Below the pieces are notes generated by a model. The model ran no database searches. It was not told the origin of the DNA and saw only the letters and a program-made list of their open reading frames with translations. From positions 1-7,230 of the forward strand of contig SKWJ01000287.1 of the NCBI GenBank assembly GCA_007128995.1: a DNA stretch of 7,230 nucleotides. The letters are read 5' to 3'. This DNA is from Paracoccaceae bacterium. GTDB taxonomy: Bacteria > Pseudomonadota > Alphaproteobacteria > Rhodobacterales > Rhodobacteraceae. Each line of letters starts with the position of its first letter. Positions within the stretch are counted from its first letter, which is position 1. A program made the translations under genes and the position numbers. Shown in pieces: positions 6,773 to 7,230 of the stretch.

Positions 6773-7099
6773 ATGTTTGACGCGGCGGATGGAACGGCAT
6801 TTACGCATGAGCAAGGTGCACGGGCACGCAAGTTGTTTGCGGCTGTGGTACTTGCCGCACTCGATGATGCGATTGCCGACAACAAGAAATACGGGAATGG
6901 GCCGGAACAGATTGCGCGCTGGGCGCGGTCACGCGACGGGCGGGAAGTGCTGAGCTGTGCAGGCATTGACCCGAACGAACGGGTGGTTGCAGGGCTCATG
7001 GAATTTGTCGGCAAGGGCGTTCGCACGTCGGTGGCCCTTTCGCGCGAAGAGAGTGAGCGCCGCCATGCGGCTGCAGCGGCGGAGGCCGAAGCTGCCTGA
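6773..7099 (+). CDS. Small conserved hypothetical protein (possibly DUF6280 type)
   Basis: This is a 108-residue soluble protein without signal peptide, membrane segment or any catalytic motif I can recognise. It reads as mostly alpha-helical: an ARKLFAAVVLAALDDAIADNKK helix at about 17-38, a basic segment GPEQIARWARSRDGREVL, a single cysteine in SCAGIDPNERVV, then GLMEFVGKGVRTSVALSREESERR and a low-complexity Ala/Glu tail. From memory, near-identical proteins occur widely in Rhodobacterales and are labelled DUF6280; I cannot verify this here. The start at 6773 is chosen for its AAGGA site and because MFDAADGTAF fits that family's N-terminus. An in-frame ATG at 6743 would add ten residues. 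The gene stands alone, divergent from efp, with a repeat-rich upstream region and its own terminator, which suggests an independently controlled transcript. The function is unknown. Confidence 0.8.
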   Translation: MFDAADGTAFTHEQGARARKLFAAVVLAALDDAIADNKKYGNGPEQIARWARSRDGREVLSCAGIDPNERVVAGLMEFVGKGVRTSVALSREESERRHAAAAAEAEAA

Positions 7100-7124
7100 C
7101 CCTGACTGCTATCTTGCGGATCTT

Positions 7125-7154
7125 GGCCCTGCACCAGGCGTGCAGGGCCTTTTT
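7125..7154 (+). terminator. Intrinsic terminator after the small hypothetical gene
   Basis: A perfect 9-bp GC-rich stem (GGCCCTGCA 7125-7133, TGCAGGGCC 7141-7149) with a 7-nt loop is followed by five T residues (7150-7154). It begins 26 nt after the stop codon. On the minus strand the stem is followed by AAGATC, not a U-tract, so it works only for rightward transcription. Confidence 0.9.
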
Positions 7155-7160
7155 CGTGGT

Positions 7161-7230
7161 TTACTGCCTGACGCCCAGATGGGCTGCCAGAAAATCAAGC
7201 CGATCCTGACCCCAGAAAGCCTCTTCCCCG
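7161..7230 (-). CDS. 2-hydroxychromene-2-carboxylate isomerase-like protein (DsbA-fold), C-terminal end only
   Basis: Only the last 22 codons and the TAA stop (7161-7163) are in the window. The reading frame includes FWGQDRLDFLAAHL, which matches the characteristic C-terminal helix of the HCCA isomerase / kappa-class glutathione-transferase-like family: the FxGQDRL motif following the 'P.F.v.g' strand, which lies outside the window. In naphthalene-type catabolism this family isomerises 2-hydroxychromene-2-carboxylate with glutathione. Many alphaproteobacterial members are outside any such pathway, so the substrate cannot be stated. It converges with the small hypothetical gene and is separated from it by the terminator. 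Confidence 0.7.
   Translation of the reverse strand, partial: GEEAFWGQDRLDFLAAHLGVRQ

Noticed and set aside
1..7230. A new multi-gene defence, mobile or biosynthetic system
   Set aside because: All complete genes fit ordinary chromosomal functions. There is no nuclease, transposase, integrase, toxin-antitoxin pair, reverse transcriptase, CRISPR-like array or boundary repeat.

Overview
The window reads as chromosomal DNA of an alphaproteobacterium, most likely a member of the Rhodobacterales (Roseobacter/Rhodobacter group). The reasons are the moderately high GC content, the near-family-identical look of its IspG C-terminus, a PutA without a DNA-binding domain divergent from an Lrp/AsnC-type PutR (as in Rhodobacter capsulatus), and a small conserved protein that I associate with this order. 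No insertion sequence, phage gene, tRNA, rRNA or CRISPR array is visible.

Layout. (1) Positions 1-454, plus strand: the last 150 codons of ispG (methylerythritol phosphate isoprenoid pathway). (2) 639-4088, minus strand: a complete putA, encoding a bifunctional proline dehydrogenase / pyrroline-5-carboxylate dehydrogenase of 1149 residues with an extra C-terminal domain. (3) 4089-4203: a compact divergent control region with inverted repeats. (4) 4204-4674, plus strand: putR, an Lrp/AsnC-family regulator expected to switch on putA in response to proline. (5) 4697-5911, minus strand: a secreted multi-module protein ending in a META (HslJ-like) domain. (6) 5999-6562, minus strand: efp, encoding elongation factor P with its modifiable Lys34. 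(7) 6563-6772: a divergent intergenic region with a likely efp promoter and an unexplained cluster of GTATGC repeats. (8) 6773-7099, plus strand: a small conserved hypothetical gene followed by a clear intrinsic terminator at 7125-7154. (9) 7161-7230, minus strand: the C-terminal end of a 2-hydroxychromene-2-carboxylate isomerase-like (DsbA-fold) protein.

How the parts work together. putA and putR form a self-contained proline-catabolism module: proline is taken to glutamate in two channelled steps by PutA, and PutR sits back to back with it over a 115-bp region. efp and the META-domain gene run in the same direction 87 bp apart and could share transcripts, but no functional link is evident. 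The other genes look like ordinary neighbours.

I found no new multi-gene system. The items most worth a second look are the three-module, six-cysteine secreted protein, the GTATGC repeat cluster upstream of the small hypothetical gene, and the operator-like repeats in the putA/putR gap. No gene-free stretch exceeds 300 bases. The longest are 455-638 (no credible gene or terminator) and 6563-6772 (described above).
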